NCBI GenBank assembly: GCA_024919195.1
Contig: CP103436.1
Span: forward strand, 62,001-126,000
Origin: Methylophilaceae bacterium LSUCC0717
GTDB lineage: Bacteria; Pseudomonadota; Gammaproteobacteria; Burkholderiales; Methylophilaceae
Length of the DNA: 64,000 bases
Direction: 5' to 3'
In this document: positions 51,802 to 63,317 of the stretch, one piece after another
How the letters are laid out: each line of letters starts with the position of its first letter
Numbering within the stretch: position 1 is the stretch's first letter
Position numbers and translations under genes: made by a program
The notes under the pieces: generated by a model
Told to the model about the DNA's origin: nothing
The model's database searches: none
What the model saw: the letters and a program-made list of their open reading frames with translations, nothing else

Positions 51802-54614
51802 ATTAATTTTTTTAAATATTGCCCTGTATAACTTTTTGCAACATTAGCTAATTCTCTAGGAGAACCACAAGCAATCACTTCTCCACCACCAGAACCTCCT
51901 TCGGGGCCTAAATCTAAGATCCAGTCTGCTGTCTTAATGACATCCAAATTATGTTCGATAACAACGATGGTATTACCATTATCTCGAAGCTTATGAAGAA
52001 CATTTAAGAGCAATTGAATGTCAGCGAAATGAAGTCCTGTGGTAGGTTCATCAAGAATGTACATTGTTTTCCCTGTATCTCTTTTGGATAACTCTAGAGC
52101 TAATTTAACTCTCTGGGCTTCTCCTCCAGATAAGGTAGTAGCATTTTGACCGAGGGTAATATATCCAAGGCCTACATCTAAAAGGGTTTGTAATTTTTTT
52201 GCAACGACAGGAATGGACTCAAAAAATTGATAGGCATCCTCAACGGTCATGGATAAAATTTCGTGAATGTTTTTACCCTTATATTTTATCTCTAACGTTT
52301 CCCGGTTATATCGATGTCCTTGGCAAATATCACATTTAACATACACGTCAGGTAGAAAATGCATTTCCACCTTTAAAACACCGTCACCCTCACAAGCCTC
52401 ACATCTTCCTCCTTTGACATTAAAAGAAAATCTTCCAGGACCATATCCTCTTGATTTACTTTCTGGTAATTTAGAAAATAAATCCCTGATCGGCGCGAAC
52501 AAGCCTGTATAGGTGGCAGGATTCGAGCGAGGCGTTCTACCAATCGGACTTTGATTTACATCAATGACTTTATCAAATAAGTTTACTCCTAAAATTTCGT
52601 CATGCGGGGCTGTTTCATGATTGTTTCGATTTAATTTATTTGATAAAGATAGATAAAGTGTGTCGTTGATTAAAGTCGACTTACCACTTCCAGAAACCCC
52701 TGTGACACAAGTAAATAGACCAACAGGAATATCCACATCAATACTTTTTAAGTTATTTCCTTTCGCCCCCTTGATTCTAATAAAATTATTGGTGGTTTTT
52801 GGAAGGTTGTTAATTTCAATTTTTTTATTTTTTGATAAATATTGAGCGGTCAGTGAGTTTTTATTTTTTAAAATTTCTTGAGGTGAGCCAGAGGCAATGA
52901 CTTTACCACCGTGCACCCCGGCGCCAGGACCAATATCAATCACATAGTCAGCACTTAAGATAGCATCCTCATCATGCTCAACCACAATGACTGTGTTACC
53001 CAGATCCCGAAGATTTTTTAATGTTTCCAGTAGCCTATCATTATCTCTTTGATGCAAACCAATTGAAGGTTCGTCTAAAACATACATAACTCCTGTTAAG
53101 CCGCTACCAATTTGAGAGGCCAATCTAATCCTTTGAGCCTCTCCCCCAGATAGAGTATCAGCTGTCCTCGATAGGCTCAGATAGTTAAGTCCAACATTAT
53201 TAAGAAAAAAGACTCTACTTTTTATTTCATTGATTATTTTTTCCGCAATATGTTTTTTTGATCCAGTTAAATTTAGATTTTCAAAATACTGATGACATTC
53301 TTTTAGTGACATATCGCAGATGGTATGGATATCTAGGCCCTCTATTAATACACTCAGTGAGGATTTTTTTAATCTCTTACCCTGGCAATCAGGACATTCT
53401 TTATGGCTTAGGTATTTTGCCAATTCATCTCTCACTAAATGGGAATCAGATTCACGATAACGTCTTGAAAAATTATTGAGTATCCCCTCGAAGGTATGAT
53501 TTTTTTTGTAAATCTTTCCATCAGAGCTGAGATATGAAAAATCAATTTTTTCATTATTCCCATACAGAATAATTTGTTGAATTTCTCGGCCTAACTCATT
53601 AAATGGCGTATCGATGTCAAATTGATAATGATCAGCGAGTGACTTTAAAATTTGATAATAAAAATGGTTTCTTTTATCCCAACCTTTTATGGCCCCAGCT
53701 GATAAGGATAAGTCAGGCATAGCCACTATTTTGTCAGAATCAAAAAATGTTTTGTTTCCAAGGCCATCACAAGAGGGACATGCCCCCATCGGATTATTAA
53801 AAGAAAATATTCTCGGCTCTAATTCTTCCAGAGAAAAATCACACACCGGGCAAGCAAATTTTGTAGAAAATAAATGAGTACTTTCATTATCCATATCATA
53901 AACAATGACCTTTGATTTAGATAATCTCACGGCCGTCTCAATAGACTCTGTAATTCTTTGTTTTGAAGATGCATCAATTTTTAGACGATCAATGACCACT
54001 TCAATGGTATGTTTTTTATTTTTATCAATCTCTGGCAAATCATCGATTTCATGAATCGAATTATTTAGCCTTACTCTTATGAATCCTTGAGATCGAAGCT
54101 CATCAATTAGGTCCTTATGACTTCCTTTTTGCTCACTAATGATTGGGGATAGGATGACAATTTTTTTTTCTTCTCCAAGCAATAAAATGTTATCAACTAT
54201 CTGGGAAATAGTTTGAGCTTCTAATTTATGGTTGTGCTCTGGACAATGTGGATCTCCTGCTCGAGCAAAAAGTAATCTTAAATAATCATGGACTTCTGTA
54301 ACCGTTCCTACGGTTGACCTAGGATTGTGCGATGTTGATTTTTGCTCAATAGATATTGCAGGAGATAGGCCTTCAATTAAATCCACATCTGGCTTATTCA
54401 TCCTATCTAAAAACTGTCTCGCATAGGCTGATAGTGATTCAACATAGCGCCTTTGTCCTTCAGCATAGATGGTATCAAAAGCTAGGGATGATTTACCTGA
54501 TCCAGATAGTCCTGTAATGACAACTAGCTTATTTTTAGGCATGGAGATAGATATATTCTTTAAATTGTGAGTTCTTGCCCCTTTGATAATTAGATTGTCA
54601 TTATTTTTTTGCAT
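51798..54614 (-). CDS. uvrA: Excinuclease ABC subunit A
   Basis: UvrA detects DNA damage in nucleotide excision repair. The 938-aa protein has two ABC ATPase modules, with Walker [15 protein letters not shown] near residue 33 and [14 protein letters not shown] near residue 640, and signatures [18 protein letters not shown] and [18 protein letters not shown]. Zinc-finger cysteines are present ([35 protein letters not shown]). It is convergent with mtgA, overlapping 4 bases. The uvrA / MFS / ssb cluster is typical for betaproteobacteria. Confidence 0.98.
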   Translation of the reverse strand: MQKNNDNLIIKGARTHNLKNISISMPKNKLVVITGLSGSGKSSLAFDTIYAEGQRRYVESLSAYARQFLDRMNKPDVDLIEGLSPAISIEQKSTSHNPRSTVGTVTEVHDYLRLLFARAGDPHCPEHNHKLEAQTISQIVDNILLLGEEKKIVILSPIISEQKGSHKDLIDELRSQGFIRVRLNNSIHEIDDLPEIDKNKKHTIEVVIDRLKIDASSKQRITESIETAVRLSKSKVIVYDMDNESTHLFSTKFACPVCDFSLEELEPRIFSFNNPMGACPSCDGLGNKTFFDSDKIVAMPDLSLSAGAIKGWDKRNHFYYQILKSLADHYQFDIDTPFNELGREIQQIILYGNNEKIDFSYLSSDGKIYKKNHTFEGILNNFSRRYRESDSHLVRDELAKYLSHKECPDCQGKRLKKSSLSVLIEGLDIHTICDMSLKECHQYFENLNLTGSKKHIAEKIINEIKSRVFFLNNVGLNYLSLSRTADTLSGGEAQRIRLASQIGSGLTGVMYVLDEPSIGLHQRDNDRLLETLKNLRDLGNTVIVVEHDEDAILSADYVIDIGPGAGVHGGKVIASGSPQEILKNKNSLTAQYLSKNKKIEINNLPKTTNNFIRIKGAKGNNLKSIDVDIPVGLFTCVTGVSGSGKSTLINDTLYLSLSNKLNRNNHETAPHDEILGVNLFDKVIDVNQSPIGRTPRSNPATYTGLFAPIRDLFSKLPESKSRGYGPGRFSFNVKGGRCEACEGDGVLKVEMHFLPDVYVKCDICQGHRYNRETLEIKYKGKNIHEILSMTVEDAYQFFESIPVVAKKLQTLLDVGLGYITLGQNATTLSGGEAQRVKLALELSKRDTGKTMYILDEPTTGLHFADIQLLLNVLHKLRDNGNTIVVIEHNLDVIKTADWILDLGPEGGSGGGEVIACGSPRELANVAKSYTGQYLKKLI

Positions 54615-54664
54615 AACCTGTTAATATACGAGAAATTTATTATTTATGTAATACATACTTCAAG

Positions 54665-56038
54665 ATGACTTCGTTTGAAATCAAATCAACACTAGGTATC
54701 GCATTCATTTATATGTTGAGGATGCTCGGTTTGTTCATTGTTCTGCCAATAATGTCAATCTACTTATCCGAGTTAGGCACTGGCGCCTCAACATTTTTAA
54801 TTGGACTGACATTTGGTATTTATGGATTAACTCAAGCATTATTTCAAATTCCCTTTGGAATATTATCGGATCGCTTTGGAAGAAAGAAAATAATCATTAT
54901 TGGTTTATGTATTTTCTTTATCGGTTCGCTTGTCATTTTTTTCTCAGAGTCATTAATTATGATTACTTTGGGTCGAGCCCTTCAAGGAGCTGGGGCAATA
55001 TCAGCTGTTCTTTTAGCATTGCTTGCTGATTTAACTACGGATAAAGCGAGAACAAAATCTATGGCGATTATTGGAGCATCCATTGGCCTCACATTTGGAA
55101 TATCAATTGTACTTTCACCGATTCTAAATACCTACCTGGGCTTTCAAAATATATTTATGCTAATTGCAATTCTGTCACTAATCGCAATGACAGTTGTTAT
55201 TTATTACATTCCAAACCCCATAAGATATTCAAAGAATGAAAGAATTGATTACCCTATAAAAAAAATTATTTTTGATAAAGTTTTTATGAAACTTGATTAT
55301 GGAATTTTTGCTTTACATGCATCTCAAATTATCATGTTTATGATGATTCCATTGATGCTGAATGGGATCGGTTATCCGATTAAATACCATTGGCAAATTT
55401 ATTTGCCTGTCTTTGTTTTGTCCATGCTTGCCATCATTCCGATGATAATTTTATCTTCTAAGAAAAAGATGTTGAGAGGGTTTTTTTTACTTAATGTATT
55501 TCTACTTATATTTGTACAATACCTTTTTATAAATTGGTCGGATAGCAAACAATCCATCATGATCACGTTATTAATATATTTTATTGCTTTTAATTTTTTA
55601 GAGGCAACCTTACCAAGTTTAATCAGTAGACTCTCACCAAAAAATTTAAAAGGTTTAGTTCTTGGTGCTTACAATACATCTCAATCTTTGGGAATTTTTG
55701 TGGGAGGAATTTTAGGTGGATTTATTGCTTCACAATATAACGACCATGCTATTTTTGTTTTAAGTGGTGTTCTTTTGGCTGGTTGGTTAGCTTTAATGAT
55801 TAGATTCATCTTTCCCTCAAGCAAAAATGATATGGTAATAAAGATAAAACCTGAATTTTTCAATCAATCTGATAAATCAAAAAATATGATTTTTAGTAAG
55901 ATCCATAGCTTAGATTTTGTTGATGAAGCCTTAATTTTCCCCAACGAAAGCTATATAATTATAAAATTAAAAAATAACGTAAATTTTGATAACAATAAAG
56001 TTATGAAAATTTTAGGAGAAAAAAATGCCATCAGTTAA
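54665..56038 (+). CDS. MFS transporter, YajR-like, with C-terminal YAM-type domain
   Basis: This 457-aa protein has 12 predicted membrane segments (about residues 8-400) with the MFS motif A in [13 protein letters not shown] near residue 70. A soluble C-terminal domain (about 410-457; [20 protein letters not shown]) resembles the ferredoxin-fold YAM domain of YajR. The substrate is unknown; the proton-drug antiporter family is likely. It is divergent from uvrA and overlaps ssb by 14 bases, so it may be co-expressed with ssb. Confidence 0.87.
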   Translation: MTSFEIKSTLGIAFIYMLRMLGLFIVLPIMSIYLSELGTGASTFLIGLTFGIYGLTQALFQIPFGILSDRFGRKKIIIIGLCIFFIGSLVIFFSESLIMITLGRALQGAGAISAVLLALLADLTTDKARTKSMAIIGASIGLTFGISIVLSPILNTYLGFQNIFMLIAILSLIAMTVVIYYIPNPIRYSKNERIDYPIKKIIFDKVFMKLDYGIFALHASQIIMFMMIPLMLNGIGYPIKYHWQIYLPVFVLSMLAIIPMIILSSKKKMLRGFFLLNVFLLIFVQYLFINWSDSKQSIMITLLIYFIAFNFLEATLPSLISRLSPKNLKGLVLGAYNTSQSLGIFVGGILGGFIASQYNDHAIFVLSGVLLAGWLALMIRFIFPSSKNDMVIKIKPEFFNQSDKSKNMIFSKIHSLDFVDEALIFPNESYIIIKLKNNVNFDNNKVMKILGEKNAIS

Positions 56039-56498
56039 TAAGGTAATTCTTATGGGTAACTTAGGAAGAGATCCTGAAGTTAGATTCATGCCTAACGGAG
56101 ATGCCGTGTGTAATTTCAGCATAGCCACTACCGACTCTTGGAAAGATAAAGCTGGCGAAAGGCAAGAAAAAACAGAATGGCACAACATTGTTATGTATAG
56201 ACGGTTAGCGGAAATTGCTGGTGAATATTTGAAAAAAGGGCGTCCAGTCTATCTCGAAGGTCGATTACAAACAAGAAAATGGCAAACCAAAGAAGGTCAG
56301 GATCGATACACCACTGAGGTGATTGCTGATTCGATGCAAATGCTTGGTGGAAGAGATGGTGCGCCGGCACAAGAATCTCAACCAAGCTCTCAGCCAGAAG
56401 CTAGGGATGAATTTGATCAAACTCCCTCTCGTAACAATCAGTCAGGATCATCAAATAGTAGTTCATTTGATGAGTTTGAAGACGATATTCCATTCTAG
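56025..56498 (+). CDS. ssb: Single-stranded DNA-binding protein
   Basis: SSB coats single-stranded DNA in replication and repair. The 157-aa protein has an N-terminal OB fold (about residues 1-110; [46 protein letters not shown]), a Gln/Ser/Asn-rich linker, and the acidic tail DEFEDDIPF that binds partner proteins. AGGAG precedes the ATG inside the MFS gene. Confidence 0.97.
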   Translation: MPSVNKVILMGNLGRDPEVRFMPNGDAVCNFSIATTDSWKDKAGERQEKTEWHNIVMYRRLAEIAGEYLKKGRPVYLEGRLQTRKWQTKEGQDRYTTEVIADSMQMLGGRDGAPAQESQPSSQPEARDEFDQTPSRNNQSGSSNSSSFDEFEDDIPF

Positions 56499-56510
56499 AG
56501 AGAGAGATGT

Positions 56511-56765
56511 ATGCCGATCTACGAGTATAAATGTTCTAGCTGCTCTCATGCTGATGATCTTTTTTTAAAGCTTTCAGAGGCCGTTACAAAAAAATGCCCT
56601 GCATGCAATAAGGAAACTTTTGAAAAAATGTTATCTGCTCCTGCTTTTAAACTAAACGGATCGGGTTGGTATGAGACAGACTTTAAAAAACCTATGACAA
56701 AAACAGAAGCGAAAACCACTGCTACTGAGGCTTCGGTAAAGACGGATAACCAAAAAAATGTTTAA
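56511..56765 (+). CDS. FmdB-family zinc-ribbon protein
   Basis: This 84-aa protein has the N-terminal FmdB/CxxC regulatory-protein zinc ribbon: MPIYEYKCSSC then KKCPACNK, two CxxC pairs about 25 residues apart, followed by LSAPAFKLNGSGWYETDF. The C-terminus is Lys/Thr/Ala-rich and disordered. Its function is unknown. The order FmdB-DUF502-aspS is conserved in betaproteobacteria. GAGAGAG lies before the ATG, and it overlaps the next gene by 8 bases. Confidence 0.9.
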   Translation: MPIYEYKCSSCSHADDLFLKLSEAVTKKCPACNKETFEKMLSAPAFKLNGSGWYETDFKKPMTKTEAKTTATEASVKTDNQKNV

Positions 56766-57378
56766 AAAAAATATCTTCACAGGATTGATTGTCCTTATTC
56801 CGCTTGTTTTGACTTTTTGGGTCATTTACTCTTTGGCACACTTTCTTGATCAGGTGGTTTTATTTTTGCCTTACGAATATCAACCCAATCAGTTAATTGG
56901 ATTTAATATTCCTGGGGTTGGAGTGATTTTAACAGTGGCTTCGATTTTTATAGTCGGTTTGATTGCTAATAACTTTTTTGGGAAAAGATTAATTTCCTTA
57001 TATGAAGTGATCCTCGATAAACTTCCTTTTGTTAAATCCATTTATGGAGGAATCAAACAAGTTTCGGACACTTTGTTTTCAAACAACTCTAATGCATTTT
57101 CAAAAGCAGTTTTAATTGAGTTCCCTGATGCCAAAAATTATACCTTTGCCTTTATCACTGGCGATACCGATGAGAAAATAGCAAAAATTTTAAAGGGTAA
57201 ATATGTGAATGTTTATGTTCCCACAACGCCTAATCCCACTTCAGGATATACATTAATGGTGCCTAGAAATAAAATTAAGGAAATTGATGTTTCCGTTGAC
57301 CAAGCCTTAAAGTATGTAATTTCCATGGGAGTTGTTCCTCCCAAATCAAAATCACGTTCAAACAAAGCTAAGAGATAA
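56758..57378 (+). CDS. DUF502 family membrane protein
   Basis: This 206-aa protein has two N-terminal membrane segments ([18 protein letters not shown], about residues 9-26; [18 protein letters not shown], about 51-68) and a soluble domain with [19 protein letters not shown] and [17 protein letters not shown], the family hallmark. The C-terminus is basic. The role of DUF502 proteins is not established. It sits 5 bases before aspS. Confidence 0.9.
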   Translation: MFKKNIFTGLIVLIPLVLTFWVIYSLAHFLDQVVLFLPYEYQPNQLIGFNIPGVGVILTVASIFIVGLIANNFFGKRLISLYEVILDKLPFVKSIYGGIKQVSDTLFSNNSNAFSKAVLIEFPDAKNYTFAFITGDTDEKIAKILKGKYVNVYVPTTPNPTSGYTLMVPRNKIKEIDVSVDQALKYVISMGVVPPKSKSRSNKAKR

Positions 57379-57383
57379 TTATT

Positions 57384-59171
57384 ATGAGAACTTTATATTG
57401 TGGGCACGTTAATGCATCCCATATTGATCAAGAAATATATTTATGTGGATGGGCCCATCGCAGAAGAGATCATGGCGGTGTAATTTTTATTGACTTAAGA
57501 GACAGGGAAGGTGTCGCTCAAATTGTGATTGATCCAGACACACCTGAAGCATTCAAAATTGCTGAAACTGTTAGAAGTGAATTCGTCTTAAAAGTTAAGT
57601 GTAAGGTTCGTAAACGTCCAGAGGGAACGGTCAATAAGAATATACCAACTGGCGAAGTTGAAATGCTTGTCTCTGAAATAGAAATTATCAACGCATCCTT
57701 AACGCCACCTTTTGTCATTGATGATGAAAATATTACCGAGACTATCCGCTTAGAAAATCGCTTCATTGACTTGCGTCGTGATCAAATGCAGAAAAATTTA
57801 AAGGTACGTTATGAGATCACTAAGAGCGTTCGTCAATCTTTAGATGAAGATAATTTCATAGAGATTGAAACACCGATATTAACTAGAAGCACGCCTGAGG
57901 GTGCGAGAGATTATCTTGTGCCATCACGAGTGCATCATGGAGAATTTTTTGCTCTACCTCAATCTCCACAACTATTTAAACAATTATTGATGGTTTCTGG
58001 ATTCGATCGATATTTTCAAATTGCTAAATGTTTTCGGGATGAAGATTTAAGAGCTGATAGACAGCCTGAGTTTACTCAAATTGACATCGAAGCATCATTT
58101 GTAGAAGAAGAAGATGTAAAAAATATTGCTGCAAAGTTAACGCAAAAAGTATTTAAAGATGTGCTAAATGTAGATCTACCAGAAAAATTTCAGGAAATAA
58201 CCTACAAAGAGGCGATGACAAGATATGGATCCGACAAGCCTGATTTACGAGTTGATTTAGAACTCATTGAATTAACTGAAGACATGAAAGATGTCGACTT
58301 TAAAGTATTTTCTTCACCTGCGAATTCATCTAATGGTCGCGTCGCTGCCTTAAAAATTCCATCTGGAGCAGATATGTCAAGATCAGAAATTGATCAATAC
58401 ACGGAATTCGTCAAGATATATGGAGCTAAGGGATTAGCATATATAAAAATTAATGATGTGACCAAGCTGAATGAAGAAGGGCTTCAAAGCCCAATTGTTA
58501 AAAATATCCATGAAAAAGCATTAAAAGCAATTATTGAGAAAACAAAAGCTGAAAATGGAGATTTGATCTTCTTTGGAGCGGATAAAGAAAAAATTGTGAA
58601 TGAAGCTATAGGAGCTTTAAGAGAAAAAATTGGTCACGATCGTAAAATACTTTCAGGAGATGAATGGTCAATTCTATGGGTGGTTGATTTCCCTATGTTC
58701 GAATTTAATGAAGATGAAGATCGTTGGGACGCATTGCATCATCCATTCACTTCACCTAAAGATGGTCATGAAAAATTACTTACTTCTGATCCAGGCGCAT
58801 GTCTGTCAAAGGCTTATGATCTTGTTATTAATGGTTGGGAAGTTGGCGGGGGATCAATTCGTATTCATGATCAATCTGTTCAATCGCAAGTATTTTCAGC
58901 ATTAAATATTTCTAATGAGGAAGCAAATGAAAAATTTGGTTTCCTCCTGGACGCACTTCAATACGGAGCACCACCACATGGCGGCTTGGCATTTGGCTTA
59001 GACCGATTAACAACGTTGTTAGTTGGAGCAGAGTCAATTAGAGATGTGATTGCATTCCCTAAAACTCAAAGAGCACAGTGTCTATTGACATCAGCACCGA
59101 ATGAGGTTGATGAAAAACAGTTAAGAGAATTACACATTCGTGTTCGTAATCAAAACGTTTCAACCAGTTAA
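57384..59171 (+). CDS. aspS: Aspartyl-tRNA synthetase (bacterial type)
   Basis: AspS is a class II synthetase. The 595-aa length and layout are bacterial: N-terminal OB anticodon domain ([20 protein letters not shown]), motif 2 [18 protein letters not shown] near residue 217, the bacterial GAD insert (about 290-420) and motif 3 GLAFGLDRL near residue 535. As GatCAB is present, AspS may be non-discriminating and also charge tRNA-Asn, unless an AsnRS exists elsewhere. No promoter separates it from the DUF502 gene. Confidence 0.97.
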   Translation: MRTLYCGHVNASHIDQEIYLCGWAHRRRDHGGVIFIDLRDREGVAQIVIDPDTPEAFKIAETVRSEFVLKVKCKVRKRPEGTVNKNIPTGEVEMLVSEIEIINASLTPPFVIDDENITETIRLENRFIDLRRDQMQKNLKVRYEITKSVRQSLDEDNFIEIETPILTRSTPEGARDYLVPSRVHHGEFFALPQSPQLFKQLLMVSGFDRYFQIAKCFRDEDLRADRQPEFTQIDIEASFVEEEDVKNIAAKLTQKVFKDVLNVDLPEKFQEITYKEAMTRYGSDKPDLRVDLELIELTEDMKDVDFKVFSSPANSSNGRVAALKIPSGADMSRSEIDQYTEFVKIYGAKGLAYIKINDVTKLNEEGLQSPIVKNIHEKALKAIIEKTKAENGDLIFFGADKEKIVNEAIGALREKIGHDRKILSGDEWSILWVVDFPMFEFNEDEDRWDALHHPFTSPKDGHEKLLTSDPGACLSKAYDLVINGWEVGGGSIRIHDQSVQSQVFSALNISNEEANEKFGFLLDALQYGAPPHGGLAFGLDRLTTLLVGAESIRDVIAFPKTQRAQCLLTSAPNEVDEKQLRELHIRVRNQNVSTS

Positions 59172-59179
59172 TTTTTAAT

Positions 59180-59560
59180 ATGATTGAAGGAATTAATCAT
59201 TACAACTTAAGGGCTGATGAAGAAACCATTGAGGTTTTAAAAGACTTTTATATCGAAATCGTTGGCTTAAAGTTAGGCCATCGTCCACCATTTAAGAATG
59301 GGGGCTATTGGTTATATGCAAATCAAAAAGATGTATTACATTTAAGTTTTTCAAAAAATGACATCGTTAATGAGTTGAATGTGAACTCCACATTCGACCA
59401 TATGGCATTTACATGTCAAGATGAGTATATGTATATTGACCTACTAACTAAAAAAAATATTAAGTTTTCAATTCGTGAAATCCCCGAAATTGGAACCCGC
59501 CAAATTTTTTTCAAAGACCCAGCTGGAAATGGTATCGAGCTGATCTTTCCGAATAACTAG
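59180..59560 (+). CDS. VOC family (glyoxalase/dioxygenase fold) protein
   Basis: This 126-aa vicinal-oxygen-chelate protein has the two beta-alpha-beta modules: GINHYNLRADEETIEVLKDF with a metal-type His near residue 5, then LHLSF, FDHMAFTCQD and a C-terminal FFKDPAGNGIELIF with the Glu ligand. The substrate cannot be inferred. It starts 8 bases after aspS and 1 base before the next gene. Confidence 0.85.
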   Translation: MIEGINHYNLRADEETIEVLKDFYIEIVGLKLGHRPPFKNGGYWLYANQKDVLHLSFSKNDIVNELNVNSTFDHMAFTCQDEYMYIDLLTKKNIKFSIREIPEIGTRQIFFKDPAGNGIELIFPNN

Positions 59561-59561
59561 G

Positions 59562-60239
59562 ATGTCGATGATTAATTTATATGTTGGATATGATGAAAGA
59601 GAAGCAATTGCTTACCATGTCTTTTGTCATTCAGTGATTAAAAACACCTCGATTCCAGTCAAAATTACGCCACTAGTTTTAAGTCAATTAAAAGAATTTA
59701 ATGAAACTCATCAGGATCGTAGTAATGATTTTGTTTACTCTCGATTTTTAACTCCTTATTTGAATGAATTCAATGGGTGGGCAGTTTTTGCTGATGGAGA
59801 TATGATTTGCCAAGCTGATTTAAAAGAGTTGATAGGTATGGCTGATCCCAATAAAGCTCTCATGGTGGTCAAGCATGATTATCAAACTAAGGCATCAATC
59901 AAATATTTAGGTAACATTAATGAAAATTATCCGAGAAAAAATTGGTCCAGTGTCATCTTGTGGAATTGTTCTCATCCAAAACATAAAATCTTAACCCCTG
60001 AGTTTGTTTCGAACCAGACTGGTAAATTTTTGCATCGGTTTAGTTGGTTGGATGACAATGACATAGGTGAGCTTCCTGTTGAATGGAATTGGCTGGCGTG
60101 CGAGTATGAAAAAAATACAGAAGCAAAATTAATTCATTACACTCTTGGTACGCCTTGTTTCAAAGATTTTAGAGATACTGATATGGCTGAGATTTGGTAT
60201 GATTATTATGAATCAGCAAAAAAAGGATTTGATCAATGA
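59562..60239 (+). CDS. Glycosyltransferase-like protein (GT8-like)
   Basis: This 225-aa protein starts [21 protein letters not shown] and has the DxD-type metal motif [15 protein letters not shown] near residue 77, followed by [10 protein letters not shown] and [23 protein letters not shown]. This pattern fits uncharacterised GT8-related glycosyltransferases. Neither donor nor acceptor is known. There is no signal peptide. It overlaps yjbQ by 4 bases. Confidence 0.75.
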   Translation: MSMINLYVGYDEREAIAYHVFCHSVIKNTSIPVKITPLVLSQLKEFNETHQDRSNDFVYSRFLTPYLNEFNGWAVFADGDMICQADLKELIGMADPNKALMVVKHDYQTKASIKYLGNINENYPRKNWSSVILWNCSHPKHKILTPEFVSNQTGKFLHRFSWLDDNDIGELPVEWNWLACEYEKNTEAKLIHYTLGTPCFKDFRDTDMAEIWYDYYESAKKGFDQ

Positions 60240-60655
60240 AAAGCTACAGAAAAGAATTATGGTTTAATGCTCCTGAAAGGATGCATTTTACCAACATCAC
60301 TCATGAGATTAGAGAATGCTTAGCTGAAAGTGGTATTAGTGAAGGATTGGTTTTGGTTAATGCAATGCATATCACGGCAAGTGTTTTTATCAATGATGAT
60401 GAGTCAGGTCTGCACAGCGATTATAAAAAGTGGTTAGAAAAACTAGCGCCACATGAGCCTGTCAGTGGTTATCGTCATAATGATACTGGTGAGGATAATG
60501 CAGATGCTCACATGAAAAGGCAAGTTATGGGTAGAGAAGTTGTTGTTGCTGTAACAGATGGAAATTTAGACTTTGGCCCTTGGGAGCAAATTTTTTATGG
60601 TGAGTTTGATGGGCGCAGAAAGAAAAGAGTGTTAGTAAAAATTATTGGTGACTAA
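60236..60655 (+). CDS. yjbQ: YjbQ family protein (secondary thiamine-phosphate synthase-like)
   Basis: This 139-aa protein of the YjbQ/UPF0047 family has [16 protein letters not shown], the family block [20 protein letters not shown] near residue 80, and the C-terminal [17 protein letters not shown]-like block (here [20 protein letters not shown]). Weak thiamine-phosphate synthase activity has been described for the family, but the true role is open. Its stop interlocks with the convergent CBS gene (4-base overlap). Confidence 0.9.
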   Translation: MKSYRKELWFNAPERMHFTNITHEIRECLAESGISEGLVLVNAMHITASVFINDDESGLHSDYKKWLEKLAPHEPVSGYRHNDTGEDNADAHMKRQVMGREVVVAVTDGNLDFGPWEQIFYGEFDGRRKKRVLVKIIGD

Positions 60656-61083
60656 CTTTTAATAAAACTTTCTAGCTGGTCAATTAAAAACCTTTGATGG
60701 GTAATTGTTTCTTTAGCTAAATCACCTAAAGATAACATCCCAACCACTTTATTATTTTCTACAACCGGAAGATGACGAATACGATTTTCTGTCATTATTT
60801 CTAAACCTTTGTCATAGGTGTCATTAGCATCAATAGTAATCACATCTTTCGTCATGACCTCCTCAATCAAACATTCTTTTGAGGATTTGCCTTTTAATAC
60901 TATCTCTCTGGCATAATCTCTTTCTGAAATGATACCAAGGAGTTTATTTTTTTGCATTACCAGCAATGCCCCTATTTTATATTCCGCCATAATAATTAAT
61001 GCATCTATTACGGGCCTATCAGGCTCAACAGAAAGAATGTCGTTATGTTTTTTATCATTTAATATTTGCTGCGCTGTTTTCAT
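60652..61083 (-). CDS. CBS-domain pair protein
   Basis: This 143-aa protein consists of two CBS domains (about residues 15-70 and 78-135), with [18 protein letters not shown] and [26 protein letters not shown]. Such stand-alone pairs bind adenine nucleotides and may sense energy state; their target is unknown. It is the only minus-strand gene between uvrA and the window end, and is divergent from the EamA transporter gene. Confidence 0.88.
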   Translation of the reverse strand: MKTAQQILNDKKHNDILSVEPDRPVIDALIIMAEYKIGALLVMQKNKLLGIISERDYAREIVLKGKSSKECLIEEVMTKDVITIDANDTYDKGLEIMTENRIRHLPVVENNKVVGMLSLGDLAKETITHQRFLIDQLESFIKS

Positions 61084-61134
61084 AATGCATAATTAGTAAG
61101 TTCAGAAAATCTAGAATAACAAATTTTATAAAAC

Positions 61135-62028
61135 ATGCAAAATTCTTTTAAATTGAAACTTCTGCCAATTTTAAGTGTTGTTTTAATGACTTTTTTTTGG
61201 GGTTATAACTGGGTGGTGATGAAACAAGCGGTTCAATTAATTGGGCCTTGGGAGTTTGCGTTTATAAGAAACTTTTTTGGCGCCTTAATCCTGTTGTTGC
61301 TTTTAGCTTTGATGCAGAAATCATTAAAAATTATAAATTTTAAGTTTGTTTTTTTAATTGGCATGTTTCAGATGATTGGGTTTACTGTTCTGGTTCTAGT
61401 TGCTCTAGTTCATGGCGGAACAGCAAAAACATCCGTCCTAACTTTTACGATGCCTATATGGGCTAATTTATTAGCTCTCTATTTTTTAAAGGAGAAAATG
61501 ACAAATAAACAAATATTAGCAATCGCTATTAGTTTAATTGGATTGATAATCATATTTGATCCTGTCCATAAAAATGCAGATTTTAATAGCATGTTGATTG
61601 CGATCAGCGCAGGTTTTTTTTGGGGCTGTGGGGTGATCAGTGTCAAAAAATATAATGAAAAATATCCTCAAGTTGAGTTGTTAAATCTGACGGCCTGGCA
61701 GATGCTATTGGGCTCTATACCTATTCTTGTTGTTATTCTTGCAAAAGGTATGGAAATTTATGAGATCAATTCATATTTTTGGAAGGCTTCACTTTATAAC
61801 ATTATTTTTTGTAATGCATTGGCTTGGTTATTATGGAATTATGGAGTTAAACATTTAAAAACAAGCGAGGTATCGACTATTTCATTGTTGGCCCCAGTCA
61901 TTGGCTCATTGGCAGCATTTCTTGAACTTCATGAGGCTCCAAAAATAAATGAAGGTATTGGGCTAATAATGATCTTATGTGGAGTTTTATTTACGATTCT
62001 TCTAGCTTCACGTAAAGGCTCAAAATGA
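61135..62028 (+). CDS. EamA/DMT-family transporter
   Basis: This 297-aa protein has ten predicted membrane segments in two EamA repeats (about residues 10-140 and 155-290). It has the usual FFWGYNWVVMKQAV start, PWEFAFIRNFFGALILLLLL, TFTMPIWANLLALYFLKEKM and, in the second repeat, FFWGCGVISVKKYN and STISLLAPVIGSLAAFLELHE split at the LLAP motif. The substrate is unknown; drug/metabolite exporters of this family move amino acids or metabolites. Confidence 0.88.
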   Translation: MQNSFKLKLLPILSVVLMTFFWGYNWVVMKQAVQLIGPWEFAFIRNFFGALILLLLLALMQKSLKIINFKFVFLIGMFQMIGFTVLVLVALVHGGTAKTSVLTFTMPIWANLLALYFLKEKMTNKQILAIAISLIGLIIIFDPVHKNADFNSMLIAISAGFFWGCGVISVKKYNEKYPQVELLNLTAWQMLLGSIPILVVILAKGMEIYEINSYFWKASLYNIIFCNALAWLLWNYGVKHLKTSEVSTISLLAPVIGSLAAFLELHEAPKINEGIGLIMILCGVLFTILLASRKGSK

Positions 62029-62062
62029 TAAAATACAGATTAAATAATTATTAGGAAAGATT

Positions 62063-62788
62063 ATGGCAGGACATTCCAAATGGGCAAACATTCAGCATCG
62101 TAAAGGGCGCCAAGATGCTAAAAGAGGAAAGATATTCACGAAATTGATCAAAGAAATCACTGTCTCAGCAAGGATGAGTGGCGGTGATCCAAATTTTAAT
62201 CCAAGATTACGTGCTGCAATTGCAGCAGCAAAAGATGAAAATATGCCTGCAGAAAATATTACAAGAGCAATTAAAAGAGGAACCGGCGAGCTCGAGGGCG
62301 TTAATTACGAGGAAATCCGTTATGAAGGCTATGGAATTAATGGCGCAGCGATCATCGTAGATTGCTTAACTGATAATAAGAATAGGGCTGTCGCTGATGT
62401 ACGTCATGCATTTTCCAAGAATGGTGGAAATTTAGGTACGGATGGTTGTGTTGCTTTCATGTTTAAACATTGCGGCAGTATTTTTTTTGCTCCAGGATCT
62501 AATGAAGAAGAAATCATGGAGAAAGCGATTGATCTTGGTGCTGAGGATGTTGAAATTAATGAGGACGGTTCTATTGAGGTGATTACTCCACCAAATGATT
62601 TTTTAACCATTAAAGAAGCATTTGAAAAAGAAAATTTAAAATTCGAGATGGCTGAATTAACCATGAAAGCAGATAATGAAGTGGAGTTAGCTGGCGACGA
62701 GGGTATAAAAATGCAAAAAATTCTCGATGTGCTTGATGATCTTGATGATGTTCAAGAGGTATACACCAACGCTGTAATCGAGAACTAA
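62063..62788 (+). CDS. yebC: YebC/PmpR family transcription/translation factor
   Basis: This 241-aa protein of the YebC family starts [21 protein letters not shown] (21 conserved residues, shown here only in part: [18 protein letters not shown]). It continues with [21 protein letters not shown] and [19 protein letters not shown]. Members are DNA-binding regulators or help ribosomes through polyproline stretches. The position just before ruvC is conserved. AGGAAAG precedes the ATG. Confidence 0.95.
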   Translation: MAGHSKWANIQHRKGRQDAKRGKIFTKLIKEITVSARMSGGDPNFNPRLRAAIAAAKDENMPAENITRAIKRGTGELEGVNYEEIRYEGYGINGAAIIVDCLTDNKNRAVADVRHAFSKNGGNLGTDGCVAFMFKHCGSIFFAPGSNEEEIMEKAIDLGAEDVEINEDGSIEVITPPNDFLTIKEAFEKENLKFEMAELTMKADNEVELAGDEGIKMQKILDVLDDLDDVQEVYTNAVIEN

Positions 62789-62789
62789 T

Positions 62790-63317
62790 TTGACCTCTAC
62801 TAGGGTAATTGGAATTGACCCAGGATTAAGAATCACGGGGTATGGCATAGTTGATTGTGAAAATAAAAAAACAACTTACATTACAAGCGGCGTCATAAAA
62901 ACAACCTCAGAAAAGCTTCCCTACCCTGAAAGATTAAAAATAATTTTTGATGAAGTCTCATTGATTATCTCTAAACACCAGCCCAATCAAATGTGCATCG
63001 AAAAAACTTTTGTTAATATGAACGCAAATAGCTCTTTGGCGCTAGGGCAGGCACGAGGTGTTGCGATGGCAGCAGCAATTCAACACCAGCTGAAAATATA
63101 TGAATATACCGCTCTGCAAATAAAAAAGTCTGTGGTGGGGAATGGTCATGCTGATAAAATTCAAGTGCAATCCATGGTGCAAAAACTATTAAACCTACCA
63201 GAGGTCTTAGGCCCAGATTCTTCGGATGCACTTGCCTGCGTATTGTGTCACAATCAAGTCATGCAAATTCAAAAGGATGATTCCCCAATTAATTTTAAAG
63301 GTGGTCGAATTTTATGA
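62790..63317 (+). CDS. ruvC: Crossover junction endodeoxyribonuclease RuvC
   Basis: RuvC resolves Holliday junctions. The 175-aa protein has VIGIDPGLRITGYGIVD with the first catalytic Asp, the Glu in MCIEKTFVNMNANSSLALGQARG, and DSSDALACVLCH with the last Asp residues. The only start that keeps the N-terminal beta strand is TTG at 62790, 1 base after the yebC stop. It overlaps ruvA by 4 bases. Confidence 0.95.
   Translation: MTSTRVIGIDPGLRITGYGIVDCENKKTTYITSGVIKTTSEKLPYPERLKIIFDEVSLIISKHQPNQMCIEKTFVNMNANSSLALGQARGVAMAAAIQHQLKIYEYTALQIKKSVVGNGHADKIQVQSMVQKLLNLPEVLGPDSSDALACVLCHNQVMQIQKDDSPINFKGGRIL

Noticed and set aside
56323-56568. Open frame overlapping the end of ssb and the start of the FmdB-like gene
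   Set aside because: It is out of frame with both conserved proteins and has no family match. The ssb acidic tail and the FmdB-type cysteines show the real frames.
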